NCBI GenBank assembly: GCA_965238045.1
Contig: CBDEGU010000012.1
Coordinates: 1,364,001-1,428,000 of the forward strand
Reading direction: 5' to 3'
DNA: 64,000 bases
Origin: CBDEGU01 sp965238045
GTDB taxonomy: Bacteria > Acidobacteriota > Terriglobia > Bryobacterales > UBA6623
In this document: piece after piece, positions 35,508-44,847 of the stretch
Position numbering within the stretch: position 1 is the stretch's first letter
How the letters are laid out: every line of letters begins with the position of its first letter
Made by a program: the position numbers and the translations under genes
Notes under the pieces: generated by a model
What the model was told of the DNA's origin: nothing
The model's input: only the letters and a program-made list of their open reading frames with translations
Database searches by the model: none

Positions 35508-35677
35508 GCATTTCTCACCACGTGGCGAAGCGAAGTGCGTGAGAGGCCCCTCAGTACGAGGCGCGCGCCGCTTGACGAGCGCAGGCGTACTTGAGAGTAC
35601 GTTGAGCACGGCGAGCAAGCGCAACGAAGTACTGGCGGGCCTATCGCGTGCTTCGGTCGGCAGGTGGTGAGAAATGC
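35508..35677. repeat. 170-bp palindromic MITE-like or structured element
   Basis: A perfect 14-bp inverted repeat (GCATTTCTCACCAC at 35508-35521, its complement at 35664-35677) encloses 142 bp rich in smaller repeats, such as CGTACTTGAGAGTACG. It follows the S1 gene stop by 30 bp. It could be a miniature mobile element or a long structured 3' UTR. No ORF. Confidence 0.6.
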
Positions 35678-35719
35678 AGGCTAGCAGCCCGTGGCGGAAG
35701 TCCGCCTCGCGCTAACGCT

Positions 35720-35986
35720 TTACAGCGGCACGCCGACGCCGGCCCCCCGCAGCCCCGCCTCGTCCACCCCGGCGGTAACACAGCAGTCGGCAAGCTTCCC
35801 GTCAACCGCGACCGCCGGTACACGGCGTACTCCGTATTCGGCCGCCCTCGAAGCCACCGCGGCGTCATGCATGTCCAGAACCTGCACGTCGCAGGAAGGA
35901 CACGCGATGGCCCGCACCAGTGCGATGGTCTGCTCACATGCCGGACAGCCGGCGCTAAAGATTTCCACTTTGCGTTGGACGTTCAT
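35720..35986 (-). CDS. thioredoxin/glutaredoxin-like protein
   Basis: An 88-residue redox-fold protein. The redox motif CPAC is at residues 14-17 in FSAGCPACEQ, with a cis-Pro region RRVPAVAVDG further on. Two additional Cys-containing pairs (CPSC, ADCC) are unusual for the fold. No signal peptide, so probably cytosolic. ATG 35986. It stands alone; no partner reductase is adjacent. Confidence 0.78.
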   Translation of the reverse strand: MNVQRKVEIFSAGCPACEQTIALVRAIACPSCDVQVLDMHDAAVASRAAEYGVRRVPAVAVDGKLADCCVTAGVDEAGLRGAGVGVPL

Positions 35987-36162
35987 CTCATCAACTCCCT
36001 GTGAGGCGTTTCGCCGGAATGCCGCGGCTCGAGAATCGGACCCTCGCTGGTCCAGCCAGCCTATGCATCCTCAGTCTAAACCCTGAACTCCGATCCAGAG
36101 TCAAGCGGTTTCCGGTCCCATTCCGCCACCCAAGGTAAACCCTGCCGGCGCACCGCCAGCCG

Positions 36163-36642
36163 CTAACGGTAGATCGGCTCGAGCCTATCCCGGACATAAC
36201 TCATGCTCCGGCCAAAGCTGTGGCGCGGGCTGACGCGGACATGGTCGAGGTCCACGCAGATCCAGCCCTTATATTTCCGCTTCTTGAGGACCTTGTGCAG
36301 CGCCGGAAAGTTGATCTCGCCATCGCCCAGGTCGTAGATGCTGTTCATGAAGGTCGCGCTGGCGGTGTTGGCCTTGAGAACCCGCCCGCCCGCAAGGGTA
36401 ATGTCCGACCGCGCGGGCGTAATCCGGGCGTCCTTGTAGTCCATGAAGTTCAGCCGGTCGCCGTAATTCTGGTACAGCTCGACCACATCGCATCCGGCCA
36501 GATGCAGGTGCGCCGTATCGGGGGAAAAGTGAAAGCGCTTCGGATCGGTGTGCTTGAGGTAGAGTTCAACCTCGTCTTGGCTCTCGACAATCTGGTTGAG
36601 ATGATTGTGAAGCCCCGCGCGAAAGCCGTATTCCTTGCTACA
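36163..36642 (-). pseudogene. exported sugar phosphate isomerase/epimerase, 3' part (frameshifted)
   Basis: This is the C-terminal part of the TIM-barrel protein starting at 37136. It reads SKEYGFRAGLHNHLNQIVES, then HFSPDTAHLHLAGCD, FMDYKDARITPAR and GWICVDLDHVRVSPRHS, with His, Asp and Glu residues typical of AP-endonuclease-2/xylose-isomerase-like metal sites. The frame joins the 5' part if one base is added near 36631-36640. Without it the catalytic barrel is split. Confidence 0.72.
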
Positions 36643-37136
36643 TCGCCCAGCCGGTTCCAGAACGCGCACGACCGCACGATGTACTCGGGAACTTCGATCT
36701 TTCTCAGCGGCCTTCTGCCCGGTCCGAGCCTCCCAGGAGAAAACACCACCAGTTCGGTGGCACCGAAGTTTTGCAAAAAACTCATCGCCGCGCGGGCGGA
36801 TTTCTCCATTCTCTGATGCTGCGTCTCGTCCCACGCCGGACCGCCGTAGGAGATCGTCGCAATGCGCAAATGGCGCTTCTCCAGCTCCTTCTGAACGAAC
36901 GAGATCGACAGGTCATAAGTCTTCAGCACGCCGGGAAACCCGGTCAGCCGCAACCCCCGGAACCCGGTATCTTTCATGACATCGAGAACCTCGGTGAAGG
37001 GAACTTTCTTCAGATGTCCCCACAGCCCGAGGCTGAAAGCCCACTCAATATTCTTGCCCTTGGCCGCCATGGCGTTGCCGGCGGTGAGGCCGGCAAGCGT
37101 CCCCGCCAATGCGTTCACAAACTCACGTCGCTTCAT
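36450..37136 (-). pseudogene. exported sugar phosphate isomerase/epimerase, 5' part (frameshifted)
   Basis: ATG 37136 opens a Tat-type signal (MKRREFVNALAGTLAGLTAG) and the first half of a TIM-barrel isomerase (WAFSLGLWGHLKKVPFTEVL, FRGLRLTGFPGVL, ATISYGGPAWDETQHQ). Homology ends at ..FWNRLGDVA near 36642; beyond it the residues are compositional, ending at 36450. The single-base loss in a GCAAGGAA context may be real or a sequencing error. Probable role is periplasmic sugar or inositol isomerisation, substrate unknown. Confidence 0.72.
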
Positions 37137-37270
37137 GCTCTCTCCCTTCGTCGGGCGATGCCGGCCCCCCAGCCCGCCCGCGGCCTTGCGAGCCGGTTGC
37201 GGGCGGGCACTGGGTTTCTCCGCTACCCATGCTACACTAAATTTTCAGTCTTCCCCAAGGAATTCGTTCG

Positions 37271-37489
37271 ATGAAAGCCGAAATTCATCCGGCCTACAAC
37301 GCCGTGAAAGTCACCTGCGCCTGCGGGAATGAGTTCGAAACACGCTCGACCCACAAGGGCGGGATTCACCTGGAAATCTGTTCCGCTTGCCACCCGTTTT
37401 TCACTGGAAAACAGAAGCTGGTCGATACCGCCGGCCGCATCGAGCGCTTCCGCAGGAAATACGGCGACCGGAAACCTCTCAATAACTAA
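37271..37489 (+). CDS. rpmE: 50S ribosomal protein L31
   Basis: A 72-residue L31 of the zinc-binding type: CAC at residues 16-18 and CSAC at 37-40 give the four-Cys site. It begins MKAEIHPAYNAVKVTCACGN and ends GRIERFRRKYGDRK, both typical. ATG 37271. Presence of the Cys set means this is the zinc-containing paralogue used when zinc is sufficient. Confidence 0.95.
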   Translation: MKAEIHPAYNAVKVTCACGNEFETRSTHKGGIHLEICSACHPFFTGKQKLVDTAGRIERFRRKYGDRKPLNN

Positions 37490-37797
37490 CCGCCACGGTT
37501 CGCTAACGACAGAGTTCGCGGACACCGCCAATTACAGCAGCCCGTAGTGGACTCCCCGCGACCTGGCAAAGCAAGACCACCGGCGGAACCGCGCCCGCCC
37601 GCCGCCCGCATCTGCCCATCCCGCCCCGCTCAACTCGCCCCCCGCCACCAAGCGCGCCAGTTCCCCCGCCAGACGATTTCACCGCGGCAAGACCACCGGA
37701 TCCGGCCCGGGCTCCCCCTAAGCAGATACGCAGCCGTCAGATATGCAGCCATCAGACATGCACGCGGTCGTCTAGCGTAGGATGGAAACAAGACTGT
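37490..37797. other. intergenic, no gene recognised
   Basis: About 300 bp of Pro/Arg-codon-rich DNA between rpmE and the M28 peptidase gene. Open frames here look compositional. No clear terminator or promoter hexamers were found. Confidence 0.35.
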
Positions 37798-39312
37798 ATG
37801 ACGGCCACTCGCCACGCGATCCTGCTCGCCACCCTGCTGCTTGGCGCCCTGTTGCTCACCCCCCGGCTGCTCACCCCCGGCCGGGCGCAGAGTTCTGACA
37901 ACCAGCGCGATACCCAAACGCTGCTCGGCGACAACTCGCGCTCGGGCGCCCTCGAGGAAAACCTCCAAACGATCTGCGACGAGCTGGGCGGACGCCTCTC
38001 CGGCACCGCCTCCATGCGCCGGGCCGTCAACTGGGCCACCGAAGCCTTCCGCCAAGCCGGCGTCGATACAGTCCATACCGAACCCTTCGAAATCCCCAAC
38101 TCCTGGCGTGAGGGCAACTCGAAAATCGAAGTCACCGCGCCGGTGCGCTTCCCTGTGCGGGGGGTCTCCTCGGCCTGGGTCCCGGCGACGCGGGGCGTGT
38201 TGCGTGCCGAAGTCCTCGACGGGGGCAGCGGGACGACCGGCGCCATCCGCCGCATGGGATCAGCCGTCCGCGGCAACATCCTGCTCATCCACTCCGACAT
38301 CGTCAGCACCTTCACCGGCCTGGCCAACGAGCAGCGTGATTCCACCATCGCCCTGCGCGAAGCCGCCCAGGCCGGAGCCGCCGCCGTGCTCTTCATGTCC
38401 ACCCGCCCCAGCGGACTGCTCTACCGCCACGTCAACATCGTCGACGGCCGCCTCGACCAGCTTCCCACCGCGCTGATCGCCCGCGAGGACGCCCAGCGCA
38501 TCCTGCGCCTCATCCGGCACGGCAAGAAGGTCCGCATGAGGCTCTCGCTGCCCAATAAGACCGCCGGCCCCTTCCAGGCGCGCAACGTCGTGGCCGAGAT
38601 CCGCGGCAGCGAGCACCCCGAGGAAGTCGTCATCATCGGAGCGCATCTCGATTCCTGGGATCTGGGCACCGGCTGCCTCGACAATGCCGTCAACGTGGCC
38701 CTGGTCATCGAAGTCGCCCGCCGCTTCGCCAAGCTCCAGCGCCGCCCCAAGCGCACCGTGCGCTTCATCCTCTTTGGCGGGGAAGAACTCGGGCTGCTGG
38801 GCTCGAAAGCCTACCTGCGCCGGCACCGCGGGGAACTCGATTCCATCGTCGCGGTTGTGATCCATGACATGGGTGCGGGCAAGATCAAGGGGTATTCCCT
38901 CGGTGGTCGCCACGACATTGAACACGGCCTGGTCGAGGCCATGGAACCGGTCTCCGCGCGCGGCGCCAACGCGCACAGCTTCGACGCCTTCTTCGGCAGC
39001 GATCACTTCGACTTCATGCTCGAAGGCATCCCCGCCTTGATCGCCATCCAGGACACGACTGAGTACGTGCCCAACTACCACTCCAGCGCCGACACCTACG
39101 ACAAGGTCAGTCTTTATGCCCTTCGCGACAACGCGGGCATCGCCGCCGTCACGATCTTCAACCTCGCCGGCCGCGCCCAGCGCCTCGGACCCCGTCTCAC
39201 CAGAGCGGAACTAGACAAGCTTCTCGCCGACACAAGACTCGACGACCAAATGAAATTCCTCGAACTCTGGGAAGAGTGGGAAAACGGTGAGCGCGGCCGG
39301 GCCAAAAACTAG
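37798..39312 (+). CDS. M28-family zinc metallopeptidase, exported
   Basis: A 504-residue aminopeptidase-like protein. An N-terminal signal (about residues 5-30, ending GRAQ) is followed by a helical lead-in, a PA-type insert (about 135-245) and the M28 core. Metal ligands fit H283 and D295 in GAHLDSWDLGTGCLDNA, E329/E330 in FGGEELGLLGS, D in VIHDMGAG and H in NYHSSADTYDKV. It would degrade peptides in the periplasm or outside. The usual TGATDNG reads TGCLDNA, a small deviation. ATG 37798. Confidence 0.9.
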   Translation: MTATRHAILLATLLLGALLLTPRLLTPGRAQSSDNQRDTQTLLGDNSRSGALEENLQTICDELGGRLSGTASMRRAVNWATEAFRQAGVDTVHTEPFEIPNSWREGNSKIEVTAPVRFPVRGVSSAWVPATRGVLRAEVLDGGSGTTGAIRRMGSAVRGNILLIHSDIVSTFTGLANEQRDSTIALREAAQAGAAAVLFMSTRPSGLLYRHVNIVDGRLDQLPTALIAREDAQRILRLIRHGKKVRMRLSLPNKTAGPFQARNVVAEIRGSEHPEEVVIIGAHLDSWDLGTGCLDNAVNVALVIEVARRFAKLQRRPKRTVRFILFGGEELGLLGSKAYLRRHRGELDSIVAVVIHDMGAGKIKGYSLGGRHDIEHGLVEAMEPVSARGANAHSFDAFFGSDHFDFMLEGIPALIAIQDTTEYVPNYHSSADTYDKVSLYALRDNAGIAAVTIFNLAGRAQRLGPRLTRAELDKLLADTRLDDQMKFLELWEEWENGERGRAKN

Positions 39313-39459
39313 CAACGTGCCAAAGACGAGCAACGCGCCAAACACGAGCAACACCTCGCCGCCCGCGGCCGGCTATCCCATGAGAAACTCTCCCCGCTTG
39401 TCGGCGGCCACCGGTTTGCGGTACAAGAGAGTCGGCGCCAGCCAATTTCCAGGAGCCTG

Positions 39460-40302
39460 ATGATGATCAAAATTAGCGACTATTCACTTAACTATTCCCG
39501 GCAGATCGCCGACGGCAAGCTGACCATTTTCGACTTCTTGCGGCAGTGCAGGAAGTACGACCTCGAGGCCGCCAGCCTCCACATCCGCAACTTGCAGTCC
39601 ATCGCCACGCCCTATCTCAAGACCGTCCGCCGCGCCTATCTTGACAACGGTTTGTCGATGTCGATGTTCACCGTCAGCACCAACTTCGGCAACCCGCTCG
39701 GTGGCGAGCGCCTCGAAATCGAAAAGGCCTACAACGGCATCCGCGTCGGCATGTTTCTCGGAGCGCCGATCTTGCGCGTCTTCGCCGGCTCCCCCAAGGA
39801 CGAAGCCGACCGCGAGCCGGCCTTCCAGCGCGCCGTCAAGAGCCTCCGCGCGGTTTGCGAGGAGGCGGCCGAATGGGGCATGACCGTCGGTCTGCAAAAT
39901 CACAATCACGGAGCCCTTGCCCGCACCGGCGAAGAACACCTGCGCTTCATCAAACTGGTCAATCACCCCAGCTTCACCATCCTGCTCGACACGGGCCAGT
40001 TCGCCGGCTCGGGCGGCGCCAGCGGCTCGCTGCCCGAGAGCCTCAAGGGAACCGACCCCATGGAAAGCATCCGCATGACCGCGCCTCTGGCCCGCCACGT
40101 CCGCGTCAAGTTCTACAATCCGCGCGCCGATGGCTCGGAACCCTACATCGACTACCCCAAGGTCTTCGACATTCTGCGCGGCGTCCACTACGGCGGAATT
40201 CTTGATATCGTCTACGAGCCCAACAGTCATGGCGGCGACCCGATCGGCGAGGCCATGCCGCGCATCATCGGCTATCTCAAGAAGCAGGTTCAGAATCAGT
40301 AG
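39460..40302 (+). CDS. sugar phosphate isomerase/epimerase family TIM-barrel protein
   Basis: A 280-residue AP-endonuclease-2-type barrel with no signal peptide. Family-like stretches are GLQNHNHGALARTGEEHL, ILLDTGQFAGSGG, HVRVKFYNPRADG and GGILDIVYEPNSHGGDP. AGGAG precedes the start (ATG 39460 or 39463). It is followed at once by a small membrane protein gene and a sodium/solute symporter, which suggests uptake and isomerisation of a polyol or sugar. Substrate unknown. Confidence 0.82.
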   Translation: MMIKISDYSLNYSRQIADGKLTIFDFLRQCRKYDLEAASLHIRNLQSIATPYLKTVRRAYLDNGLSMSMFTVSTNFGNPLGGERLEIEKAYNGIRVGMFLGAPILRVFAGSPKDEADREPAFQRAVKSLRAVCEEAAEWGMTVGLQNHNHGALARTGEEHLRFIKLVNHPSFTILLDTGQFAGSGGASGSLPESLKGTDPMESIRMTAPLARHVRVKFYNPRADGSEPYIDYPKVFDILRGVHYGGILDIVYEPNSHGGDPIGEAMPRIIGYLKKQVQNQ

Positions 40303-40304
40303 CC

Positions 40305-40535
40305 GTGCCCCATACGCGATCAGAAAACGCCCCCAGGGGAAATGCGCCAGGGGGAAATATTCCCGAAGCCCCAGGTCCCGATGCCCCGGCTCCTGAAACA
40401 CAAGCTCCTGAAGCAGCAGAGCCGCCGCCCCTGGTCAGTACATGGCCGCGCCTCTACGCCGCCGTGCTCCTCCATCTCACCGCCTGGATCGTGATCTTCT
40501 ACTGCTTCACCGCGCGGTTTGATGTCACCCGATGA
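40305..40535 (+). CDS. small single-helix membrane protein preceding the symporter
   Basis: A 76-residue protein from GTG 40305: a Pro/Ala/Glu-rich N-terminal half and one C-terminal membrane helix (about residues 50-70, LYAAVLLHLTAWIVIFYCFTA). Its stop overlaps the symporter start by 4 bp (ATGA). The arrangement resembles small accessory subunits preceding SSS-family symporters, so a supporting role is plausible. No named family is recognised. Confidence 0.65.
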   Translation: MPHTRSENAPRGNAPGGNIPEAPGPDAPAPETQAPEAAEPPPLVSTWPRLYAAVLLHLTAWIVIFYCFTARFDVTR

Positions 40536-42223
40536 GGCCGCTCGACTGGACTGTACTCGCCGTCTCGCTCACCGGGATCATCGGCTACGGTCTCTACCGC
40601 GCCCGCGGCAGCAAGACAATGGAGGCTTACCTGCTCGCCGGCCGCACTATGCGCTGGTGGGTCATCGGCCTCTCGATCATGGCCACCCAGGCCAGCGCGA
40701 TCACTTTCATCGGCACCACCGGTCTGGGCTACACCGACGGCATCCGCTTCGTGCAGTTCTACTTCGGGCTGCCCATCGCCATGGTCATCATCGCCGCCGT
40801 CGCCGTGCCGCGGTTCTATCGCTCCGGCATCTACACCGCCTACGAATATCTCGAAAAGCGCTTTGACGCCAAGACCCGCACGCTGGCGAGCTGGATCTTC
40901 CTGGTGCAGCGCGGGCTGGGCGTCGGGCTGGCGCTTTACGCGCCGGCCGTCGTTTTATCGGTCATCATGGGCTGGGCCGAAGCGGTCACCATTCTCGCCA
41001 TGGGCGCGCTCGTCGTGGCCTATACCGTCGCCGGCGGCATCAAGGCCGTCATGTGGACCGACGCCCAGCAAATGGTCGTCATGTTCGCCGGCATCGTGGC
41101 CGCGTTTCTGGCGGCTGTCTGGGGACTCCCCGACGATGTCTCGTTCGGCGACGCGGTCTATTTGGCGGGCCTTTCCGGAAAACTGCAAGCGGTCGATACC
41201 CAGTTTGACTGGAACAATCGCTACAACCTCTGGTCAGGCCTGATCGGCGGCTCGTTCTTGGCGCTGTCCTATTTCGGCTGCGACCAGTCCCAAGTGCAGC
41301 GCTATTTAACCGGCAAGTCGATGCGCCACATGCGCATCAGTTTGCTCTTCAACGCCGTGGTCAAGGTGCCGCTGCAGTTCCTGATCTTGATCACCGGAGC
41401 GCTGGTGTTCAGCTTCTACATCTTCACCGAAGCCCCCATGCTGTTTCACACCGTCGAGCGGGCGCGCATGGAGCAGCGGCACGATCCAGCCTACGCGCAG
41501 GTGACCGGGCGCTATCTGCGGGCGGCGGAGCAGCGCCGCGAGAGCGCCCGCCGGGTCCTTGCTTCCCCCAGCCGGGCCCCCAACCGGGCCAATGAACAAT
41601 CATTCGTCGAGGCCAACGCCCAGCTCGGCGCCATCCGTGCCGAGGGCATCGCGCTGACGGAGAAAACCGGCGGCGCGGCCTACAACGACACCAACTACAT
41701 TTTCTTGAATTTCGTGATCACTCATCTGCCCGCGGGCTTGGTGGGTTTGATCATGGCGGCGGTTTTTGCGGCGGCGATGTCGACCATCTCCGCCGAGCTG
41801 AATTCCCTCGCCACCGTGACGGTCATCGACCACTACCAGCGCTACATCCGCCCGGGCGCCTCGGGCAGCCACTACATGCTGGTATCCAAGCTGGCAACCG
41901 CCTTTTGGGGAGTCTACGCAATGATATTCGCGAGTTTCGGCGGCCGCTTAGGTTCCTTGATCGAAGCGGTAAATATCGTCGGTTCGCTCTTTTACGGCTC
42001 GATGCTGGGCGTCTTCGTGCTGGCGTTCCTGCCCTGGCGGGTTCACGGCCACGGAGCATTCACCGGCATGTTAGCCGGGCTAGCCGCCGTCTGGTGGACC
42101 AGCGCCACCACCGAAATCTCCTTCCTCTGGTACAACTTAGTAGGCTGCCTAGTCACCGTAGCCGCCGGCGTCCTCATCACAAGCATGCTAGGCAATTCCC
42201 CACCCGACGCGGCCGAAAACTAG
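40532..42223 (+). CDS. sodium:solute symporter family protein
   Basis: A 563-residue SSS-type transporter. It has AYLLAGRTMRWWVIGLSIMATQASAITFIG near the N-terminus, GLIGGSFLALSYFGCDQSQVQRYLTG in the middle and MAAVFAAAMSTISAELNSLATV late in the sequence, all characteristic. About 13 membrane helices. A hydrophilic insert of ~80 residues lies at about residues 295-375. It would import a sugar, polyol or acid with sodium. Last gene of the 39460-42223 operon. Confidence 0.92.
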   Translation: MRPLDWTVLAVSLTGIIGYGLYRARGSKTMEAYLLAGRTMRWWVIGLSIMATQASAITFIGTTGLGYTDGIRFVQFYFGLPIAMVIIAAVAVPRFYRSGIYTAYEYLEKRFDAKTRTLASWIFLVQRGLGVGLALYAPAVVLSVIMGWAEAVTILAMGALVVAYTVAGGIKAVMWTDAQQMVVMFAGIVAAFLAAVWGLPDDVSFGDAVYLAGLSGKLQAVDTQFDWNNRYNLWSGLIGGSFLALSYFGCDQSQVQRYLTGKSMRHMRISLLFNAVVKVPLQFLILITGALVFSFYIFTEAPMLFHTVERARMEQRHDPAYAQVTGRYLRAAEQRRESARRVLASPSRAPNRANEQSFVEANAQLGAIRAEGIALTEKTGGAAYNDTNYIFLNFVITHLPAGLVGLIMAAVFAAAMSTISAELNSLATVTVIDHYQRYIRPGASGSHYMLVSKLATAFWGVYAMIFASFGGRLGSLIEAVNIVGSLFYGSMLGVFVLAFLPWRVHGHGAFTGMLAGLAAVWWTSATTEISFLWYNLVGCLVTVAAGVLITSMLGNSPPDAAEN

Positions 42224-42318
42224 GCGGAACGCACGAACTATCCAGGTTGCACCGGAGCATTGAGGTGTGTTCTACTTAACCGGATCGGGCTCCCCGCTGG
42301 GGTCTCAAGTATAAATCT

Positions 42319-42436
42319 GTGTGGAATCACATTAAAGAGTACTTGTCTGCGGCTGTCATAGCCGATATGGTAGACACAGAGGCTGGCGAGAAGTGGCTCG
42401 ACGCGCTGCCCGCGACGCCTGACGGCGAACTCCTAG
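42319..42436 (+). pseudogene. operon gene A, probable 5' piece, split by IS1182
   Basis: The frame is open from 42280 (after a TAA) to the IS1182 edge, with candidate starts GTG 42319 and ATG 42367 (neither with a good Shine-Dalgarno). It encodes WNHIKEYLSAAVIADMVDTE, then AGEKWLDALPATPDGELL. Removing IS1182 and one CTAG joins it in frame to 44014, reading ..GELL-GICLAIDVRGGAVTNS... The restored gene would be 909 bp (302 aa). Gene A could instead start at GTG 44049, which has a good ribosome-binding site, so this extension is less certain than the gene B joins. Confidence 0.5.
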
Positions 42437-44009
42437 GAGCCTGTCCGAGTATTGGTCATTTTCTTCTTTGAGAAAAAACACAAGTGGGCGATAACGGTTT
42501 ATGGGAAAAACTTACCGCCCCTACCTTCCCGAGCAAGAACTGCTGCTGCCTCCTAGTTTGCGCGATTGGCTGCCGGAAAGCCACCTCGTCTACTTCGTCA
42601 GCGACGTGGTCGATCAACTGGATTTGTCGGCGATCGAGAAGGTCTATGAAAAGGAGTGGCGCGGCCAGCCGCCTTACCATCCGCGGCTGATGGTGAAGCT
42701 GCTGCTCTACGGCTACTGCCTGGGGGTGCGTTCCTCGCGCAAGATCGCCGAGCGTCTGGTCGAGGACGTGCCTTTTCGGGTGTTGGCGGCCGGCAATCAG
42801 CCCGACTTCCGCACGATTTCCGACTTTCGCAAGATCCACCTGGAAGCGCTGCACCAGCTGTTCGAGCAGGTGTTGCGGCTGGCGCTGGAAGCCGGGGCGA
42901 TGAAGCTGGGTCGGGTGGCGCTGGACGGCACGAAGATGAAAGCCAACGCCTCCAAGTACAAGGCCATGAGTTGGGGGCGGATGAAGCAAACCGAGCAGCA
43001 GATTGCCGCCGAGGTCCAACAGATGCTGACCGAAGCGGAGAGGGCCGATGCCGCCGAGGACGCCCGCTACGGGCCTGAGCAGACGGGCCAGGAGCTGCCC
43101 GAGGAGTTGCAGCGCCGCCAGACGCGGCTGGAAAAGATTCGGCAAGCCCAGAGAGCCCTAAAACAAAGGGCGCGCGACAAAGCGGCCGCCCAAGACCACT
43201 CAGCCGACGACGTCCGCAAAGCGAAGCCGCGCGACAAGGATCAGTACAACTTCAGCGATCCGGAATCGCGCATCATGAAAGGCGGCGACGGGTTCTTGCA
43301 GGCCTACAACGCGCAGGCGGCGGTGGAGGGGGTCTGTCAGTTGATCGTGGGGCAGACGGTGACGCAGGCGGCGAACGACAAACAACAACTGCAGCCGCTG
43401 CTCGAAGCGGTCGAGCAGCAGGCGGGGCAGCGGCCACAACAAGTGTTGGCCGACAGCGGCTATTGTTCGGAGCAGAATCCGCAATCTTTGGAATCGGCCG
43501 CCGCGCCGGAGAACAAGATTGAGGCTTACATCGCCACGAAGAAAGACAAGCACGGGGAGCGGCCACCGCCAGCGAAGCGCGGACCCTTGCGGCGGGGAGC
43601 AACGCGGCTGGAGCGGATGAAACGCAAATTGCAGACGCGGGCTGGAGCGAAGGTTTACGCCCAACGCAAGGGGATCGTCGAGCCGGTGTTTGGTCAGATC
43701 AAACAGGGGCGCGGGATGCGAGGGTTTCTCTTGCGCGGGTTGGAGAAGGTGCGCGGCGAATGGGCGTTGATTTGCCTGACGCACAACATATTGAAGATGC
43801 ACACCCTCTGCCATGGATAGCAAGAAGGAAATGCGGTTCGAAGAGTTCGCGGAGGCTTCTGCGGGGCGCGAGAAACTGCTGCCAGGCGGTGTTTGTCCAT
43901 CCCGCCCGACTTCGACCGCCCGAGCCCTGCCTTTGCCGAACGAGTAAATCTCCCGCCGGAAATTCAACCCAGCACCAAAACCGTGCCAAGCTGATACTCG
44001 GACGGACTC
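42437..44009 (+). mobile_element. IS1182-family insertion sequence, copy 2
   Basis: 1573 bp, same length and orientation as copy 1 at 10068, with two base differences noted. CTAG target duplicates lie at 42433-42436 and 44010-44013. It sits between or within the start of gene A of the A-B-C operon and its upstream sequence. The two copies form direct repeats 32.4 kb apart. Confidence 0.93.
42501..43820 (+). CDS. IS1182-family transposase, copy 2
   Basis: A 439-residue transposase with the same sequence as the copy at 10132-11451, including D in VALDGTKMK, D in VLADSGYCSE and E in GIVEPVFGQ. It is intact and presumably active, given the near-identity of the two copies. Confidence 0.93.
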   Translation: MGKTYRPYLPEQELLLPPSLRDWLPESHLVYFVSDVVDQLDLSAIEKVYEKEWRGQPPYHPRLMVKLLLYGYCLGVRSSRKIAERLVEDVPFRVLAAGNQPDFRTISDFRKIHLEALHQLFEQVLRLALEAGAMKLGRVALDGTKMKANASKYKAMSWGRMKQTEQQIAAEVQQMLTEAERADAAEDARYGPEQTGQELPEELQRRQTRLEKIRQAQRALKQRARDKAAAQDHSADDVRKAKPRDKDQYNFSDPESRIMKGGDGFLQAYNAQAAVEGVCQLIVGQTVTQAANDKQQLQPLLEAVEQQAGQRPQQVLADSGYCSEQNPQSLESAAAPENKIEAYIATKKDKHGERPPPAKRGPLRRGATRLERMKRKLQTRAGAKVYAQRKGIVEPVFGQIKQGRGMRGFLLRGLEKVRGEWALICLTHNILKMHTLCHG

Positions 44010-44048
44010 CTAGGGATATGTCTCGCAATCGACGTACGCGGAGGGGCT

Positions 44049-44804
44049 GTGACGAATTCAACTCTGGCGTCACTCCTGGATGCACTGAACCATGTCGGCG
44101 GTGACCCACAGGCCACGTTCGCGATCGCAGTCGACGCCGAAGGCGATTCTCTTGTCTGCGCGACCCAACATCCGCCTCCTACGATCGAACCGACTGACTC
44201 CTACACCAGAGTCATCGAAATTCTGCCGTTTGTCGAGTACTACCTGGCGCCAGCCACCGCTGGGTACTATACGCTTGCCCCTGAGCGAATTCAGGAAGCA
44301 CGAGAGATGCTACAGGACCCGGTGGGTTTCGACTTTGGGACTATTGACGTTTGGTGGTCGGGTCGCCGCAATCGTGTCTGGGTTACATCGTTCGATCAAC
44401 TCAAGGAACTCGCCAAGGGGCTTGTTGAACCTGAAAGTGCGACCCGGATCATCAACGCCCTTGGGCTACCTATCCTCTCTGGAGGAGCCGAGGACGGTAG
44501 CCCTGTCATGCTGGCGATCCGATATCCATCTGGACATCCAATCGATCCTGTCCAGCCGACTACTTTCGACGCCGCGTGGTATCCTACCGGTACGATATTC
44601 CTGTCTGCGGGCTACACTGACGGGTGGGGGTGCGCGCATCCATGCTCTGGATTAGGCGTGAAAATGAAGGAGGCTGTGCATTCTCGCTTTGAAGGTTTGA
44701 CTAGCGAATTCACGCACTGGTACCTCGGTGAGGGAGAGTCGCCCGAGATAGACCGACCAAAATTGGTCGGTGCGGCGTACGACTTGTATCAGAAGCTACC
44801 CTAG
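44049..44804 (+). CDS. operon gene A, unrecognised protein (main part)
   Basis: 251 residues from GTG 44049, which has GGAGGGG at 44040-44046. The frame is open back to the IS1182 edge at 44014, so the protein may originally have been ~50 residues longer. No domain is recognised. There is no signal peptide or membrane helix. Notable features are LDALNHVGGDPQATFAIAVD, a WW-containing strand (GTIDVWWSGRRNRVW) and TDGWGCAHPCSGLGVKMKE. It is AT-richer than the core genes. It ends 43 bp before gene B. Because it keeps a start and ribosome-binding site it may still be expressed. Confidence 0.65.
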   Translation: MTNSTLASLLDALNHVGGDPQATFAIAVDAEGDSLVCATQHPPPTIEPTDSYTRVIEILPFVEYYLAPATAGYYTLAPERIQEAREMLQDPVGFDFGTIDVWWSGRRNRVWVTSFDQLKELAKGLVEPESATRIINALGLPILSGGAEDGSPVMLAIRYPSGHPIDPVQPTTFDAAWYPTGTIFLSAGYTDGWGCAHPCSGLGVKMKEAVHSRFEGLTSEFTHWYLGEGESPEIDRPKLVGAAYDLYQKLP

Positions 44805-44847
44805 CCGTAGAAGGGTATCCAGGGCGATCGTTAATAACACACTTCAG

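Noticed and set aside
44770..44847. Upstream GTG start for gene B
   Set aside because: It lies inside gene A, in another frame, with no ribosome-binding site; ATG 44848 just after the end of A is simpler.
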